This document shows, one piece after another, positions 16,609 through 25,039 of a stretch of DNA of 51,449 nucleotides. Position 1 is the stretch's first letter. Each line of letters begins with the position of its first letter. Source of the stretch: Myxococcales bacterium (GTDB lineage: Bacteria; Myxococcota_A; Polyangia; Polyangiales; JAFGIB01); assembly GCA_029880325.1 (NCBI GenBank), contig JAOUOP010000056.1:1-51449 (forward strand), read 5' to 3'. The notes beneath the pieces are model-generated. The model searched no databases, was not told the origin of the DNA, and saw only the letters and a program-made list of their open reading frames with translations. Made by a program: the position numbers and the translations under genes.

Positions 16609-18026
16609 AGCTGACGCGACGACGCTTTTTGCAGGGCGTGGGTGGCGCCACGCTGCTTTTGCCCACGCTGGAGAGCTTTTTGCCGCGCGGGGTGCAGGCC
16701 CAGTCGATGGTAGCCCCCCACGCGATCTTCTTCCGGCAGGCCTGCGGCGTGGCTGCTGCCCAGAACACCGACGAGATCGGCCAGGAACCCGAGCGCTTCT
16801 GGCCCAACGCCCAGGGCCCGCTGTCGGCCCAGACCCTCTCGGGGCGTGCCCTCGACGAACTGACCGACTACGTCGACCGCCTGCTGGTGGTGGGCAACGT
16901 CAACTACGGCGACTTCGACTTCGGCGACGGCCACGCCCGCGGCGCCATGCAGGGGCTGACCGGACGGCCTCCGCTGGTGCCGTCGGCCGGCGGCGACTCC
17001 GAAGCCGGTGGCGAGTCCCTCGATCATCGCATTGGCCGCGAGTTGAACGACGGCGGCCGTGACTCGCTCTTCCTCTACGCCGGCAGTGCCAACGGCTGGC
17101 TCGGCGGCCCCTGCATCTCCCACCGCGGCCCCGGCGAGCGCCGCGCCGCGCTACACAGCCCGCTCAGCGCCTACCAGACGGTGGCCGGCATCGGTGCCGG
17201 CGAAAACGCCGCGGCCCTGGACCTCCTGCGCGGCCGTCAACGCAGCATCAACGACCTGGTGCGCGAACAGCTGACCGGCCTGATGGGCCACCCGCGCCTC
17301 AGCGGCAACGACCGCCAGCGCCTGCAGCTGCACTTCGACTCCATCCGCGACCTCGAAGGCCAGATCGCCTGCCAGAGCGACGAAGAACTGATGCGCGCCC
17401 TCGACGGCGCCGAGAGCATCTACGAGAGCAGCGACGGCCGCGACGTGTTGGCCGTCACGCGCCTGCACATGGACGTGGCGGTGATGGCGGTGGCCTGCGG
17501 CTACACGCGCTCGGTGGCGATCCAGGTGGGCGTCGGCAACGACGGCAACACCCGCTACGTCGACCCCGACAGCGGCGAGCTGATGGAAAACTTCCACTAC
17601 ATCTCCCACCGCCGCCTCTCCCACGACTCCGAAGGCGCCGTCATCGCGGGCTCCGACGTGCTCCACCACAAGGTCGACCGTCAGTTTGCGCAAACCTTCA
17701 AGTACCTGCTCGACCGCCTCGACGCCTTCCCCATGTTCGACGGCCAGAGCCTTTTGCAGCACGGCCTGGCGGTCTGGTACAACGACAACGCCAACGGCCC
17801 CGCCCACGCCACCTACAACGTGCCGTGGATCCTGGCTGGCAGCGCGGGTGGCTTCATGAAGCAGGGCCAGTTCATCGAGGTCAGCGGTGGCCGCACGCCC
17901 AACGTGGGCAAGCTGCACAACACCATCGCCAGCGCCGTCGGCGTGCGCAAGGCCGACGGCGGCCTGCTCGACGACTTCGGCGACCCGAGCCTCAGCGGCG
18001 GCGTGCTCTCGGAGCTGATGGCCTGA
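16605..18026 (+). CDS. DUF1552 protein with Tat signal
   Basis: 473 residues. The N-terminus MKLTRRRFLQGVGGATLLLP is a twin-arginine export signal, so the protein is probably folded, perhaps with a cofactor, before crossing the membrane. The body matches DUF1552: HAIFFRQACGVA, DGHARGAMQGLTGRP, LAVTRLHMDVAVMAVACGYT and a late HGLAVWYNDN. The family has the look of alkaline-phosphatase-like or DUF1501-like secreted proteins, but no reaction is established. It is translationally coupled to the DUF1592 gene by a 4-base ATGA overlap, the usual pairing in Myxococcota. Confidence 0.9.
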   Translation: MKLTRRRFLQGVGGATLLLPTLESFLPRGVQAQSMVAPHAIFFRQACGVAAAQNTDEIGQEPERFWPNAQGPLSAQTLSGRALDELTDYVDRLLVVGNVNYGDFDFGDGHARGAMQGLTGRPPLVPSAGGDSEAGGESLDHRIGRELNDGGRDSLFLYAGSANGWLGGPCISHRGPGERRAALHSPLSAYQTVAGIGAGENAAALDLLRGRQRSINDLVREQLTGLMGHPRLSGNDRQRLQLHFDSIRDLEGQIACQSDEELMRALDGAESIYESSDGRDVLAVTRLHMDVAVMAVACGYTRSVAIQVGVGNDGNTRYVDPDSGELMENFHYISHRRLSHDSEGAVIAGSDVLHHKVDRQFAQTFKYLLDRLDAFPMFDGQSLLQHGLAVWYNDNANGPAHATYNVPWILAGSAGGFMKQGQFIEVSGGRTPNVGKLHNTIASAVGVRKADGGLLDDFGDPSLSGGVLSELMA

Positions 18027-18110
18027 GGCGCGGTGCCTGCGTCGCAAGCAACCGGGCATTGCAGTGCCGCGGAGGCGCGGCCCACGACGCATCGGAGAAA
18101 TCGCTCCGCA

Positions 18111-18560
18111 TTGCACGTGCAGGTCGCTGCGCTGGCTGCCATCTGCGGCGCCTGCTATTCGAGCAGCCGGGAAGCGAAGACCGACATCGGGGGTGTTGTC
18201 GACGCGGGGGATGCGGCTGTCGCAGTGTCCAATGCCGGGGGGCTTGTCCGCTGCAGCATCGAAGACGCGCATATCACGCTGAATGGACCTGACTGGCAGT
18301 GGGTCTTCGAGGAAACCTGCACCTTCGGAGTCTCCGACACCATCACCCATGCCGGACCGGTGACATACTTCACCAACGATGAGGATTTCCAACCGCACGT
18401 CTATTTCTGTGGAGGGACACTCGCGGGTGCGATCTGCTTTACGGGTGCAGAGAGCGAACCTCGCAACTGCTCTGCCGACGACGCACGAGTCAAGGTGATG
18501 GGAAGCTTTCGCCTCTGTCGCATCACGGCTCCATTCATCACGGAGATCGGTGGCTGGTAG
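18111..18560 (+). CDS. Small secreted or lipoprotein-like hypothetical protein
   Basis: About 149 residues from a TTG at 18111; a GTG at 18117 is an alternative, and an ATG-like start further up is not protein-like. The N-terminus is hydrophobic (VQVAALAAICGACYSSS) and resembles a lipoprotein signal with an imperfect lipobox. The mature part carries six or more cysteines (CSIEDAHITL, EETCTFGVSDTI, YFCGGTLAGAICFTG, NCSADDARV, RLCRITAPF). It is not a recognised family. It lies 85 nt after the DUF1552 gene on the same strand and may be co-transcribed. Composition and the alternating hydrophobic pattern support it being real, but the start is uncertain. Confidence 0.5.
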   Translation: MHVQVAALAAICGACYSSSREAKTDIGGVVDAGDAAVAVSNAGGLVRCSIEDAHITLNGPDWQWVFEETCTFGVSDTITHAGPVTYFTNDEDFQPHVYFCGGTLAGAICFTGAESEPRNCSADDARVKVMGSFRLCRITAPFITEIGGW

Positions 18561-18622
18561 TCGCGCCGTAACGATTTACGTACGGCGCGGAGCCGCTGTG
18601 CGCCCTTTGAGCTTCGGGGCCG

Positions 18623-18745
18623 GTGACATCTCCGAAGACCTCTGAACAGCTTTCGGTGGCGATCGAACAATTGGTCGCGTCCCACGTCAACGAAGTGCGG
18701 CGCACTGCCTATGATGCTGTCGAACGCGCCATGTGTCAGGGCGTC
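18623..18745 (+). pseudogene. N-terminal fragment of a small (HTH-type?) protein, interrupted by the 18750 element
   Basis: The first about 37 codons read SEQLSVAIEQLVASHVNEVRR and onward to about AVERAM. This resembles the conserved helical N-terminus of small DNA-binding-type proteins I associate with myxobacterial genomes. The coding character stops where the inverted-repeat element begins at 18750, and no matching C-terminal half was recognised after 18920. Read as a gene broken by insertion or deletion. The family assignment is from memory and is weak. Confidence 0.35.
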
Positions 18746-18749
18746 GTGT

Positions 18750-18920
18750 CTAGGTGGCTGGTGTCAAACGATCGCACGCGCCTCCCGGGCGGCGTAACCC
18801 CGAGTGCGCCATCCGAGTCCGCTGCGAAAATGACGCTGTATTTCCTCGGTCCTCGGCTGCCCCACACGGGGTCACGGCGCTCCGGGATCCACGCCCGCTA
18901 GTTTGACACCAGCCACCTAG
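18750..18920. repeat. MITE-like element of 171 bp with perfect 20-bp inverted ends
   Basis: Bases 18750-18769 (ctaggtggctggtgtcaaac) are the exact reverse complement of 18901-18920. Both ends are CTAG, and the length is nearly that of the element at 7018-7185, though the arms differ in sequence. A tgtattt core occurs in both interiors (18836-18842 and 7104-7110). No coding capacity was found. It lies between the truncated 18623 frame and the convergent lplA gene. Immediately outside, gtgt|CTAG and CTAG|tcac leave a further partial inverted match with one mismatch. Confidence 0.65.
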
Positions 18921-19105
18921 TCACCTGTGTCGGTAGTCTTGGGCAAAACTCGCCGGCCCTCGCCGGCCCTCGCCGCGTCGACCGCCCTTCGGGCTATCTG
19001 TTTGCGAAAAGCGCAGGCGCACCAGGAGGAGCGTTGAGCATTTTCGCGAGCACCTTAACGCAAGAGATTTGTGGAGATCGCCTGCAACATGCGCTTGTTT
19101 AGGGT
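18921..19105. other. Intergenic remnant before lplA
   Basis: No gene was seen. A 10-bp unit cgccggccct is repeated in tandem at 18951-18960 and 18961-18970, with a partial third copy. The rest may be residue of the gene interrupted by the 18750 element, but no protein similarity was recognised. Confidence 0.4.
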
Positions 19106-20218
19106 CTAGCCCCGAGGGTCGACGAAGCAGCCGTACATGCTCATCTGCTTGGTGGCGCCCTGGTGTAGCGCCAGCTCGCTCGCCTCGAGGATCACCTCGT
19201 GCAGCACCTCGCATGGCAGCGACTCCAGGGCCTGGTCCCAGCGCTCATAGACCTCGTCGAGGGTCGCTCGAATCTTGCGCGGGCTGGTGGAGTGCCAGCG
19301 CAGGCGCGCCTCAAGATCAGCGATGGCTCCCTCGGGGGCGAAAAAATCCCCACCGATGAACACCGCTTTCATGGCGCGACCGGCCTGGGTCACTCGCACC
19401 TCGAGCAGGCCGCCCGGCGTCTTGCGCTTGGCCTCGCCAAACGAGTCCGGCACCTCGATGCGCTGGTCGACCCACTCGGGTTGCAGATACTTATCTAGCT
19501 CCAGGGTAGTGATGTCCTCGAGCTCGGCGGGGGTGAACGACCCGGGATCGAGCTGCACCTTGAAGCTGTGGGCAAATCCCCTGGCGATGGCTCGACGCAA
19601 CTCGTCGAACTCGATGGGAGCGCCGGCCTCCTTGCGTACGGTGCTGGTCCGCGCCCCCACGGTGGCGATCTCTTTGTCCGTGATCTTTTCGAACGGCGTC
19701 TTGAGCACCTGGAGCATCATGGCCACGTCCAGATCGAGCAGGACCGACGCGTGAAACAGCATGCCGTCGTTCTCGTGGCGGTACACGCCCAGACCGGCGA
19801 TCTTTTTGCCCTGAACCTCCAGGTCGTTCTTGCCCCGAAACCCGGCGTTTACACCCAGGTGGCTCAGCCCGGCGACGAGCCCCTGGGCAAAGTGAGCCAT
19901 CAAGCTGCGCGCGCTGGCGTACGCATCGGTGCCCTGGGCGGGTACGGTAAGCGCGACCCCGAGCTGGTCGGGGCCCATCACGATGGCGCCCCCGCCGGTA
20001 GGACGACGATTCACCGGCATGTCGCGGCTGGCGCAGGCCTGGCGATCGAGCTCGTTGTCCAGGGTCTGAAACCGCCCGACCAGCGCACACGGTTGATACG
20101 AGTACAGCCGCAGAGTCGACTCGGAGTCGCCCGCACCAACCCGACCAGCGAGCGCGTCGTCCGCGGCCAGACCATACGAATGACTGGCCGCGTCATCACA
20201 GACAAGACGCCAGCGCAT
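19106..20218 (-). CDS. lplA: Lipoate-protein ligase A
   Basis: 370 residues. The enzyme activates lipoate with ATP and attaches it to a lysine of E2 or H-protein lipoyl domains. The BPL/LplA/LipB fold is visible: LRLYSYQPCALVGRFQ, the lipoate loop NRRPTGGGAIVMGPDQL, the catalytic lysine region GKNDLEVQGKKIAGLGVYR, and FHASVLLDLDVAMML. A C-terminal accessory domain (from about 265) is consistent with full-length bacterial LplA, which is slightly shorter in E. coli. The start is ATG 20218 with a GAGGGG about six bases upstream; a GTG at 20221 is one codon earlier. The gene stands alone, convergent with the upstream element. Confidence 0.87.
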   Translation of the reverse strand: MRWRLVCDDAASHSYGLAADDALAGRVGAGDSESTLRLYSYQPCALVGRFQTLDNELDRQACASRDMPVNRRPTGGGAIVMGPDQLGVALTVPAQGTDAYASARSLMAHFAQGLVAGLSHLGVNAGFRGKNDLEVQGKKIAGLGVYRHENDGMLFHASVLLDLDVAMMLQVLKTPFEKITDKEIATVGARTSTVRKEAGAPIEFDELRRAIARGFAHSFKVQLDPGSFTPAELEDITTLELDKYLQPEWVDQRIEVPDSFGEAKRKTPGGLLEVRVTQAGRAMKAVFIGGDFFAPEGAIADLEARLRWHSTSPRKIRATLDEVYERWDQALESLPCEVLHEVILEASELALHQGATKQMSMYGCFVDPRG

Positions 20219-20573
20219 CACAGACCCCTCGCCTGACAGATGGTGAACGAACCAGCGAGCCGAGACAGTGCGAACAGGTTGCCAGCCATGATGGTAGAGA
20301 GTCTACCTCATCTTCAGGGCCAGTCGCACAGGGCGAAGTCCGTCACCACGGTGCCCGAGAAGTTGATCGAGGGGGTGCCTTCTGCGCTCAAGGAGTTACG
20401 ATCCGATCCGTCCGAACCACGCCGAGGCGCCAGCTCCGGCCTCTGCGGAGCAACCCGCAAAGCCCGCCCGAAGGGCGCCGGTCGTGCTCCATCGCGTCGA
20501 TCGGACGGACGGAGCCATTCGGCAGCTGCGTTGCGGAATCGACCGCTCGGTCGTGCTGGGCTACAATGGACAT
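20219..20573. other. Intergenic region between lplA and the small-gene pair
   Basis: No gene was seen with confidence; the long plus-strand frame here is Arg/Ser-rich without family features. It should hold the divergent promoters for lplA and the 20574 gene. A tacaat hexamer at 20561-20566 just before the 20574 ATG is a possible -10 box, but no -35 box stands at normal spacing. Confidence 0.4.
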
Positions 20574-20810
20574 ATGGCGAGGGACTGGACGTTGAAGTTC
20601 GGCGAGCTGTCGGACAACGAGCGCTTCATTCGAGAGGCGGCGCGCGCCTTGTCGCCCGGTGAAGGTCTCGCCGCGCTAGAGGAACTCAGGCGTGCCCACT
20701 ACGACGACCCCGAAAATCCCCCCGGACTTGAGAGAGTTTTTGTTCTGTCTTCTGGACCACGGAGTGCGCTTCGTGGTGGCGGGAGCGTACGTCCTGGCGA
20801 CACTGGGTAG
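20574..20810 (+). CDS. Small acidic protein paired with a nucleotidyltransferase
   Basis: 78 residues. The first about 50 (RDWTLKFGELSDNERFIREA, LSPGEGLAALEELRRAHY) have the pattern of a small helical protein that I have seen placed before DUF6036/AbiEii-like nucleotidyltransferase genes in myxobacteria. The expected end is near GLERVFVL, after which the frame reads through the next gene. It overlaps the downstream gene by 119 bases in another frame. It may act as the antitoxin or regulator of that gene; this is inference from order and overlap. Confidence 0.6.
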   Translation: MARDWTLKFGELSDNERFIREAARALSPGEGLAALEELRRAHYDDPENPPGLERVFVLSSGPRSALRGGGSVRPGDTG

Positions 20811-21177
20811 GCCTCGATACTCCGAGGACCTCGACCTGCTGGTCGAGCCGACGCCCGACAATGCGGGCCGCCTCGCCGAGGCGCTGCGGTCATTTGGCGG
20901 GTTCGAGGAGCTCGCCGATGCAGCTCGCGAGCATTTCACCGAGCCGGAACGAATGGCCACCCTGGGCCGCCCCCCGATCGCGATCGACATTCTCAGCAGC
21001 CTCACGGGCCTCTCATTCGAGGAAGCCTGGTCTGGACACGTCGAGATCGAAATCGAGGGGCGTGCCGTCCCGTTTCTCGGCAAGGAGCAATTCATCAAGA
21101 CCAAGCGCGCCGCGGGACGCACCAAGGACAAGCTGGATCTGGAACTGCTGCGTGAAGCGGGATTGCTCGAGGACTGA
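20692..21177 (+). CDS. Nucleotidyltransferase-superfamily protein (AbiEii/DUF6036-like)
   Basis: 161 residues. The minimal polymerase-beta-type core is visible: VRFVVAGAYVLATLGRPRYS followed by the metal-binding DxD in SEDLDLLVEPT, then a helical segment and a third region RPPIAIDILSSLTGLS. The C-terminus FIKTKRAAGRTKDKLDLELL matches the basic tail of AbiEii-like proteins, which transfer nucleotides to targets in toxin-antitoxin or abortive-infection settings. The start is GTG at 20692 with GAGG about nine bases upstream, inside the preceding small gene. The substrate and toxicity are unknown. Confidence 0.75.
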   Translation: MPTTTTPKIPPDLREFLFCLLDHGVRFVVAGAYVLATLGRPRYSEDLDLLVEPTPDNAGRLAEALRSFGGFEELADAAREHFTEPERMATLGRPPIAIDILSSLTGLSFEEAWSGHVEIEIEGRAVPFLGKEQFIKTKRAAGRTKDKLDLELLREAGLLED

Positions 21178-21439
21178 GCGACCGCGGTTGGCATCGAGGA
21201 CCGACAGGTCGCCATCGGTCCGGTTGCTCGGTTGAGGGAGGTGCAGGGACAGCGTCCGAAGATTGGGTGTGATCCCTTTCACATCGCACTCCCGCTGGAT
21301 TGTGCGGGGCGGTCCACAAGGTGGCGGCCGCCACGCTTCCGCCGACGGCCGCCGCTCGAAGGGCCTGTCCTCGGGCCGCAAGTCGTTGAAATTACTGGCA
21401 CCCCAATTGGGCACGGAGCTTGCGTTGTGGGGTGGCGCC

Positions 21440-21832
21440 GTAACTGCGCCTCGCAGCATTGTTCCGGGAGCGACCACCGCGCTGATTCGGCTGTGCACAT
21501 TTCGGAAAGCCTTTTTGGGCGAGCGGCATCCGGATGTGGGCGCGTGCTGGCTGTATTCGCTGGCCCAGGCGCAGCTCCGGACGCAGGTGGCGATCCACCA
21601 CGCGACCCGATGCGTCAACCATCACCACCTGAACGTGACTCCGGACGGCAACAACCTCCCGGAGTTCATCAAGCTGCTGCACGAAGACATCAGCTGCTCG
21701 CTCAACACGCTGATGGCGCGCGATCGCTACGACCAGCCCCACGAACTCTTCGACGATCGCCCGACGCACATGCTGCAGCTTCGAGACGGCGAAGCCCAGG
21801 CGCTGCACCTGCTGTACGAGTCTGTTAACTGT
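21440..21832 (+). pseudogene. Truncated IS200-like transposase
   Basis: The frame from about 21440 reads APRSIVPGATTALIRLC, then VGACWLYSLAQAQLRTQVAI, and keeps the HUH site NHHHLNVTPDGNNLPEF and the segment before the catalytic tyrosine (LHLLYESVNC). These align by eye with the transposase at 844-1815 and its family. After about 21832 homology stops, so the C-terminal half is gone. No proper start codon with a ribosome site is apparent. It lies directly before a glycosyltransferase that has lost its own N-terminus, so a deletion or element-mediated rearrangement may have joined the two. Confidence 0.7.
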
Positions 21833-21873
21833 TGTTCCGTCGCGATCCCAATGTCGCGGCTCCGGCGTTCCCG

Positions 21874-21911
21874 TTGCAGATTCCGTGTCGCGTTGCAACT
21901 TCCGTGTCGCG
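21874..21911. repeat. Two tandem copies of a 19-bp unit at a rearrangement junction
   Basis: ttgcagattccgtgtcgcg (21874-21892) is followed immediately by ttgcaacttccgtgtcgcg (21893-21911), differing at two positions. It lies between the truncated transposase and the truncated GT2, the place where a breakpoint must fall. Confidence 0.6.
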
Positions 21912-21954
21912 TCGCATCCGGTGCCCCGAGCCCCCGCCGGAGGCATCCGCCGAC

Positions 21955-22749
21955 GGTGCGGACATCCTGATCAAGGTGGACGGCGACGGCCAGATGGATC
22001 CCTCCCGGATTCCCCAGCTCATCGCTCCCATCCTCAGAGGCGACGCCGACTACGTCAAGGGCGACCGCTTCTTCAGCGCCGAAACCCTGCGGCGGATGCC
22101 ATGGGTGCGTCTGATCGGCAACGCGGGTCTCTCATTGATGGCGAAGTTCTCCTCCGGCTACTGGAATCTCTTCGACCCGACCAACGGCTTCACCGCGCTC
22201 GAAGCGCGCGTGGCCCAGGCGCTGCCGCTCGACCGTATCCATCCCGGTTACTTTTTCGAGAGCGACATCTTGTTTCGACTCGGCGTGCTTCGAGCACGGG
22301 TGGTCGAACTCCCGCTGCAGGCGGTCTACGGCGACGAAACCTCCAACCTCTCGGTGCTCCACGCACTGTTGACTTTTCCCTTCCGCCACGCTCGCAACGC
22401 GATCAGACGCATCGGTTACAGCTATTTTTTGCGCAACTTCGGTATCGCTTCTTTGAACCTGGTCTCGGGTTCAACGCTGCTCACGCTGGGGATTGTTTTT
22501 GGCGTGCAGCTCGGGGCGCTTTGGGGCGCGACCCAGGAGGCAGCGACCGCCGGCAGCGTGATACTCGCCGCATTGCCCTCGCTACTGGGAGCACAGCGCT
22601 TGCTGAGCTTCATTCAGCATGATGTCAGCGACACCCCCCGCAGTGCGCTCCATCGCCACCTCTCTCCGTCAGCACAAACCCGATGCCAAGGCACGGCGCC
22701 CGAGGGCGCCAGGACCAACCAGCTCGAGCGCTCCGCCCGGTCGGCCTGA
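21955..22749 (+). pseudogene. N-terminally deleted GT2 glycosyltransferase (polyprenyl-phosphate type)
   Basis: From about 21955 the frame reads ADILIKVDGDGQMDPSRIP, the internal DxD-containing core of polyprenyl-phosphate glycosyltransferases of the DPG-synthase type. It continues with KGDRFFSAETLRRMPWVRL, LFDPTNGFTALEARV and GYFFESDILFRLGVL, and ends with two transmembrane helices (NLVSGSTLLTLGIVFGVQLG and a second near 22560). The family's first about 90-100 residues, including the nucleotide-binding start, are missing; upstream is unrelated sequence and transposase debris. The open frame does extend to 21832, so a shortened product could be made, but it would lack the UDP-sugar site. Read as a broken gene. 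Confidence 0.72.
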
Positions 22750-22761
22750 CAAGATCCTGCG

Positions 22762-24915
22762 TCACCGCAGAAAGCGTCCCTGCACGACGACGGTCGAGGG
22801 CCGCGAAACGTCCGGCGGCGAAAGCTCCAGCTCGAGCGAACCCGTCTCGCCCCTGGCACCGGTGTCGAGCACGGTGCGCCGAATGCGCCCATCCGGCGCG
22901 TCGGCGACCTTCAACGCCATCAGCAGGCGATCGTCGACTCGCACCCGCAGCGTTCCGCCTCCCATGGCGTCATCGGAGACCGCCCAGGCCAGCTCGAAGC
23001 GCGGGCCGAGCGGGACTTCGGACCAGCGCACGCGCCCCGCTCGACCGTCGAGCCCGCTCGGCAGCTGCAGGTAGCGCACGGGATTTCCACCTACAGTTGA
23101 CGGCTGACCCGTCCGCAAGCTCACGTGCCGAGCCTGTCCCACGCACTCCCAGCTCATGTGCTCCCAGGCCAGGAAGTCGCAGGGCTCATCACCCAGGCTG
23201 ACCTGGGCCCTGCGAAAGTGCAGCCCGTCGGCGAGCTCAAAGGGGCGCCCCGCGTTCGCGATGCGCCTGCCTAAACCCAAGAGCAAGAGGGCTGCGAGCG
23301 CCGCGGCCAGAAGCTTTACCCCGCCGCGCGGCCGCAGCGAGCGCAGCCCGCGCCACAGCAGCCCGCCCAGCACCTCGGCAGCCGCAGCCCCCAGCGGCAA
23401 CAACGGCAAGCATGCCAGCGCCATCGCGTGGTCGTGGTCCCATCCGATCGCGCCCCCCAGCGCCGCCAGACTCAGCCCCCCCAGGACGACCGCGGCCATG
23501 GACCGCGTGCGAGCCAGCGCGACCAAGCCAAGGCATGCCGCACAGACCCAGGCTAGGAGGCCGTCGAGGGAAGCTGCCGCTTGCGGCGGGACGTTCTGCG
23601 GCCGCAGCCAGACGTCGAGCGGGGCGACCGTGAAGGCCCCCACGGTGATGGCCGCCGCGAGCGCGGCAGGGGCCAGCCAGGCCCCGACGCGGGCGACCGC
23701 AAACGCCAGCATCGCGAGCAGCGAGAGACCGATCACCGACGCCCGGTCATTGGAAACCACGCCCATCGCCATGACGCACAGGGCCGTGAGCAGCGCCGCT
23801 CGATTCGAAGTCGACAACCCGCGGCGCGCGATGCGCCGGGCGCCCTCGTCGGCCAGCACGAGCGTCCTGGCCAGGGCCGGAACCAGCAGCGCCATCCCGG
23901 GCCAGTGGAATCGATCCCCCGGCCACACGTAGAACGAAAAAACCAGCACCGATGCGAGCACGCCCCACAACGCGGCTAGGGCGTACAAAGGGCGGCGGGC
24001 CATGAGCGACAACAGGCCCGGCCCCGCCAGACACAGGAGCGCAAAGCGATCACGGAGCCCGTAGCGGCCGAAAAACACGTCTCGAACCCCCTCCGCGAAG
24101 TCTCGGGAAAAGCTTTCGCCCGGCGCCGCCAGCGACATCACCCCATCGACCATGACGATCGTGCGCGTGTAGCCGAACCACCAGGGCATGCCGAACAACC
24201 AGGCGTTGCTCAGCGCGAAGACCGCGAGCACGACCGCGCTGCCGATGACGCTACGTCGAAAAAGGCCGGGCTGGCGCTGCTCGGCGACCAGCAGCGCCAG
24301 CGAAGGTGCCCAGATGACGCTGGTCGGCTTGAGCGTCATGACCAGGCCGAAACACAGCCCGGCCCAAAGGCCGCGCCGCTCGCCCACGAACACCAGGCAC
24401 CACCCAAAGAGCGCCAGCAACAGCACGTCCACGTGATAGTCGTAGGCGTAGAGCTGAAGCGCCGTGCCCATCGAAAACAGCAGCGCCGCAAGGGCTGCGT
24501 GAACGGGTCGCCCATGGCGACAGGCGAAGCGATAGACAGCGGCGGCCGCGAAAAGAAATGCCAGCAGGTTGAACAGCAGCGTTCCCGGCACATCGAAGGC
24601 CCAGAAGAGCGGCGTCGACAGCAGGGGCAGAAGCAGGGGATGCTTGGGCAGCAAGCTGCCATCCCGCCCCATCGCCACATTGCTCGTGGCCACATCGATG
24701 TTGTCATTCCAGCCCAGCGCGCGACGGTACCAGGAGCTGGCGAAGCGCTCCTGGACAATGCGGCCATCGTCGACCAGCGTGACGTTGACGTTCGTGTAGA
24801 AGCGCCCGTCCCGATTGATCCAGGTGCTGGGCGCGTAGTGTGCCGCGACCTGTGCCGCCAGCAGCAGGGCCATCACGGCGAGAAAAGCCGGCGTCAGGCG
24901 AGCCGCGGGCAGCAT
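22762..24915 (-). CDS. Polytopic GT-C-type glycosyltransferase with C-terminal beta domain
   Basis: 717 residues from ATG 24915 (the frame is open to 24987, but the first hydrophobic helix fits 24915). The N-terminal helix is followed by a first loop with NRDGRFYTNVNVTLVDDG and LGWNDNIDVATSNV, and then KHPLLLPLLSTPLFW. These resemble the acidic first-loop site and following proline-rich stretch of GT-C mannosyltransferase-like enzymes. About ten or more membrane segments follow to about residue 570. The last about 150 residues are soluble and beta-rich (GLHFRRAQVSLGDEPCDFLAWE, GTLRVRVDDRLLMALKV), likely an extracytoplasmic substrate-binding domain. It is divergent from the 25040 gene, with 124 nt between the starts. 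The sugar donor is unknown, probably polyprenyl-phosphate-linked. Confidence 0.75.
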   Translation of the reverse strand: MLPAARLTPAFLAVMALLLAAQVAAHYAPSTWINRDGRFYTNVNVTLVDDGRIVQERFASSWYRRALGWNDNIDVATSNVAMGRDGSLLPKHPLLLPLLSTPLFWAFDVPGTLLFNLLAFLFAAAAVYRFACRHGRPVHAALAALLFSMGTALQLYAYDYHVDVLLLALFGWCLVFVGERRGLWAGLCFGLVMTLKPTSVIWAPSLALLVAEQRQPGLFRRSVIGSAVVLAVFALSNAWLFGMPWWFGYTRTIVMVDGVMSLAAPGESFSRDFAEGVRDVFFGRYGLRDRFALLCLAGPGLLSLMARRPLYALAALWGVLASVLVFSFYVWPGDRFHWPGMALLVPALARTLVLADEGARRIARRGLSTSNRAALLTALCVMAMGVVSNDRASVIGLSLLAMLAFAVARVGAWLAPAALAAAITVGAFTVAPLDVWLRPQNVPPQAAASLDGLLAWVCAACLGLVALARTRSMAAVVLGGLSLAALGGAIGWDHDHAMALACLPLLPLGAAAAEVLGGLLWRGLRSLRPRGGVKLLAAALAALLLLGLGRRIANAGRPFELADGLHFRRAQVSLGDEPCDFLAWEHMSWECVGQARHVSLRTGQPSTVGGNPVRYLQLPSGLDGRAGRVRWSEVPLGPRFELAWAVSDDAMGGGTLRVRVDDRLLMALKVADAPDGRIRRTVLDTGARGETGSLELELSPPDVSRPSTVVVQGRFLR

Positions 24916-25039
24916 CGGAAGCGACTTTGCGCCGCCGCCAGCTGCCGCGCAAGCTCGATGCTCCCCCAGCCCCGACGCATCCCCCACCGCGCTCGACCAT
25001 GACAGGCCGCCGCCAACCGTCTACGCTGCGAGCGGGACG

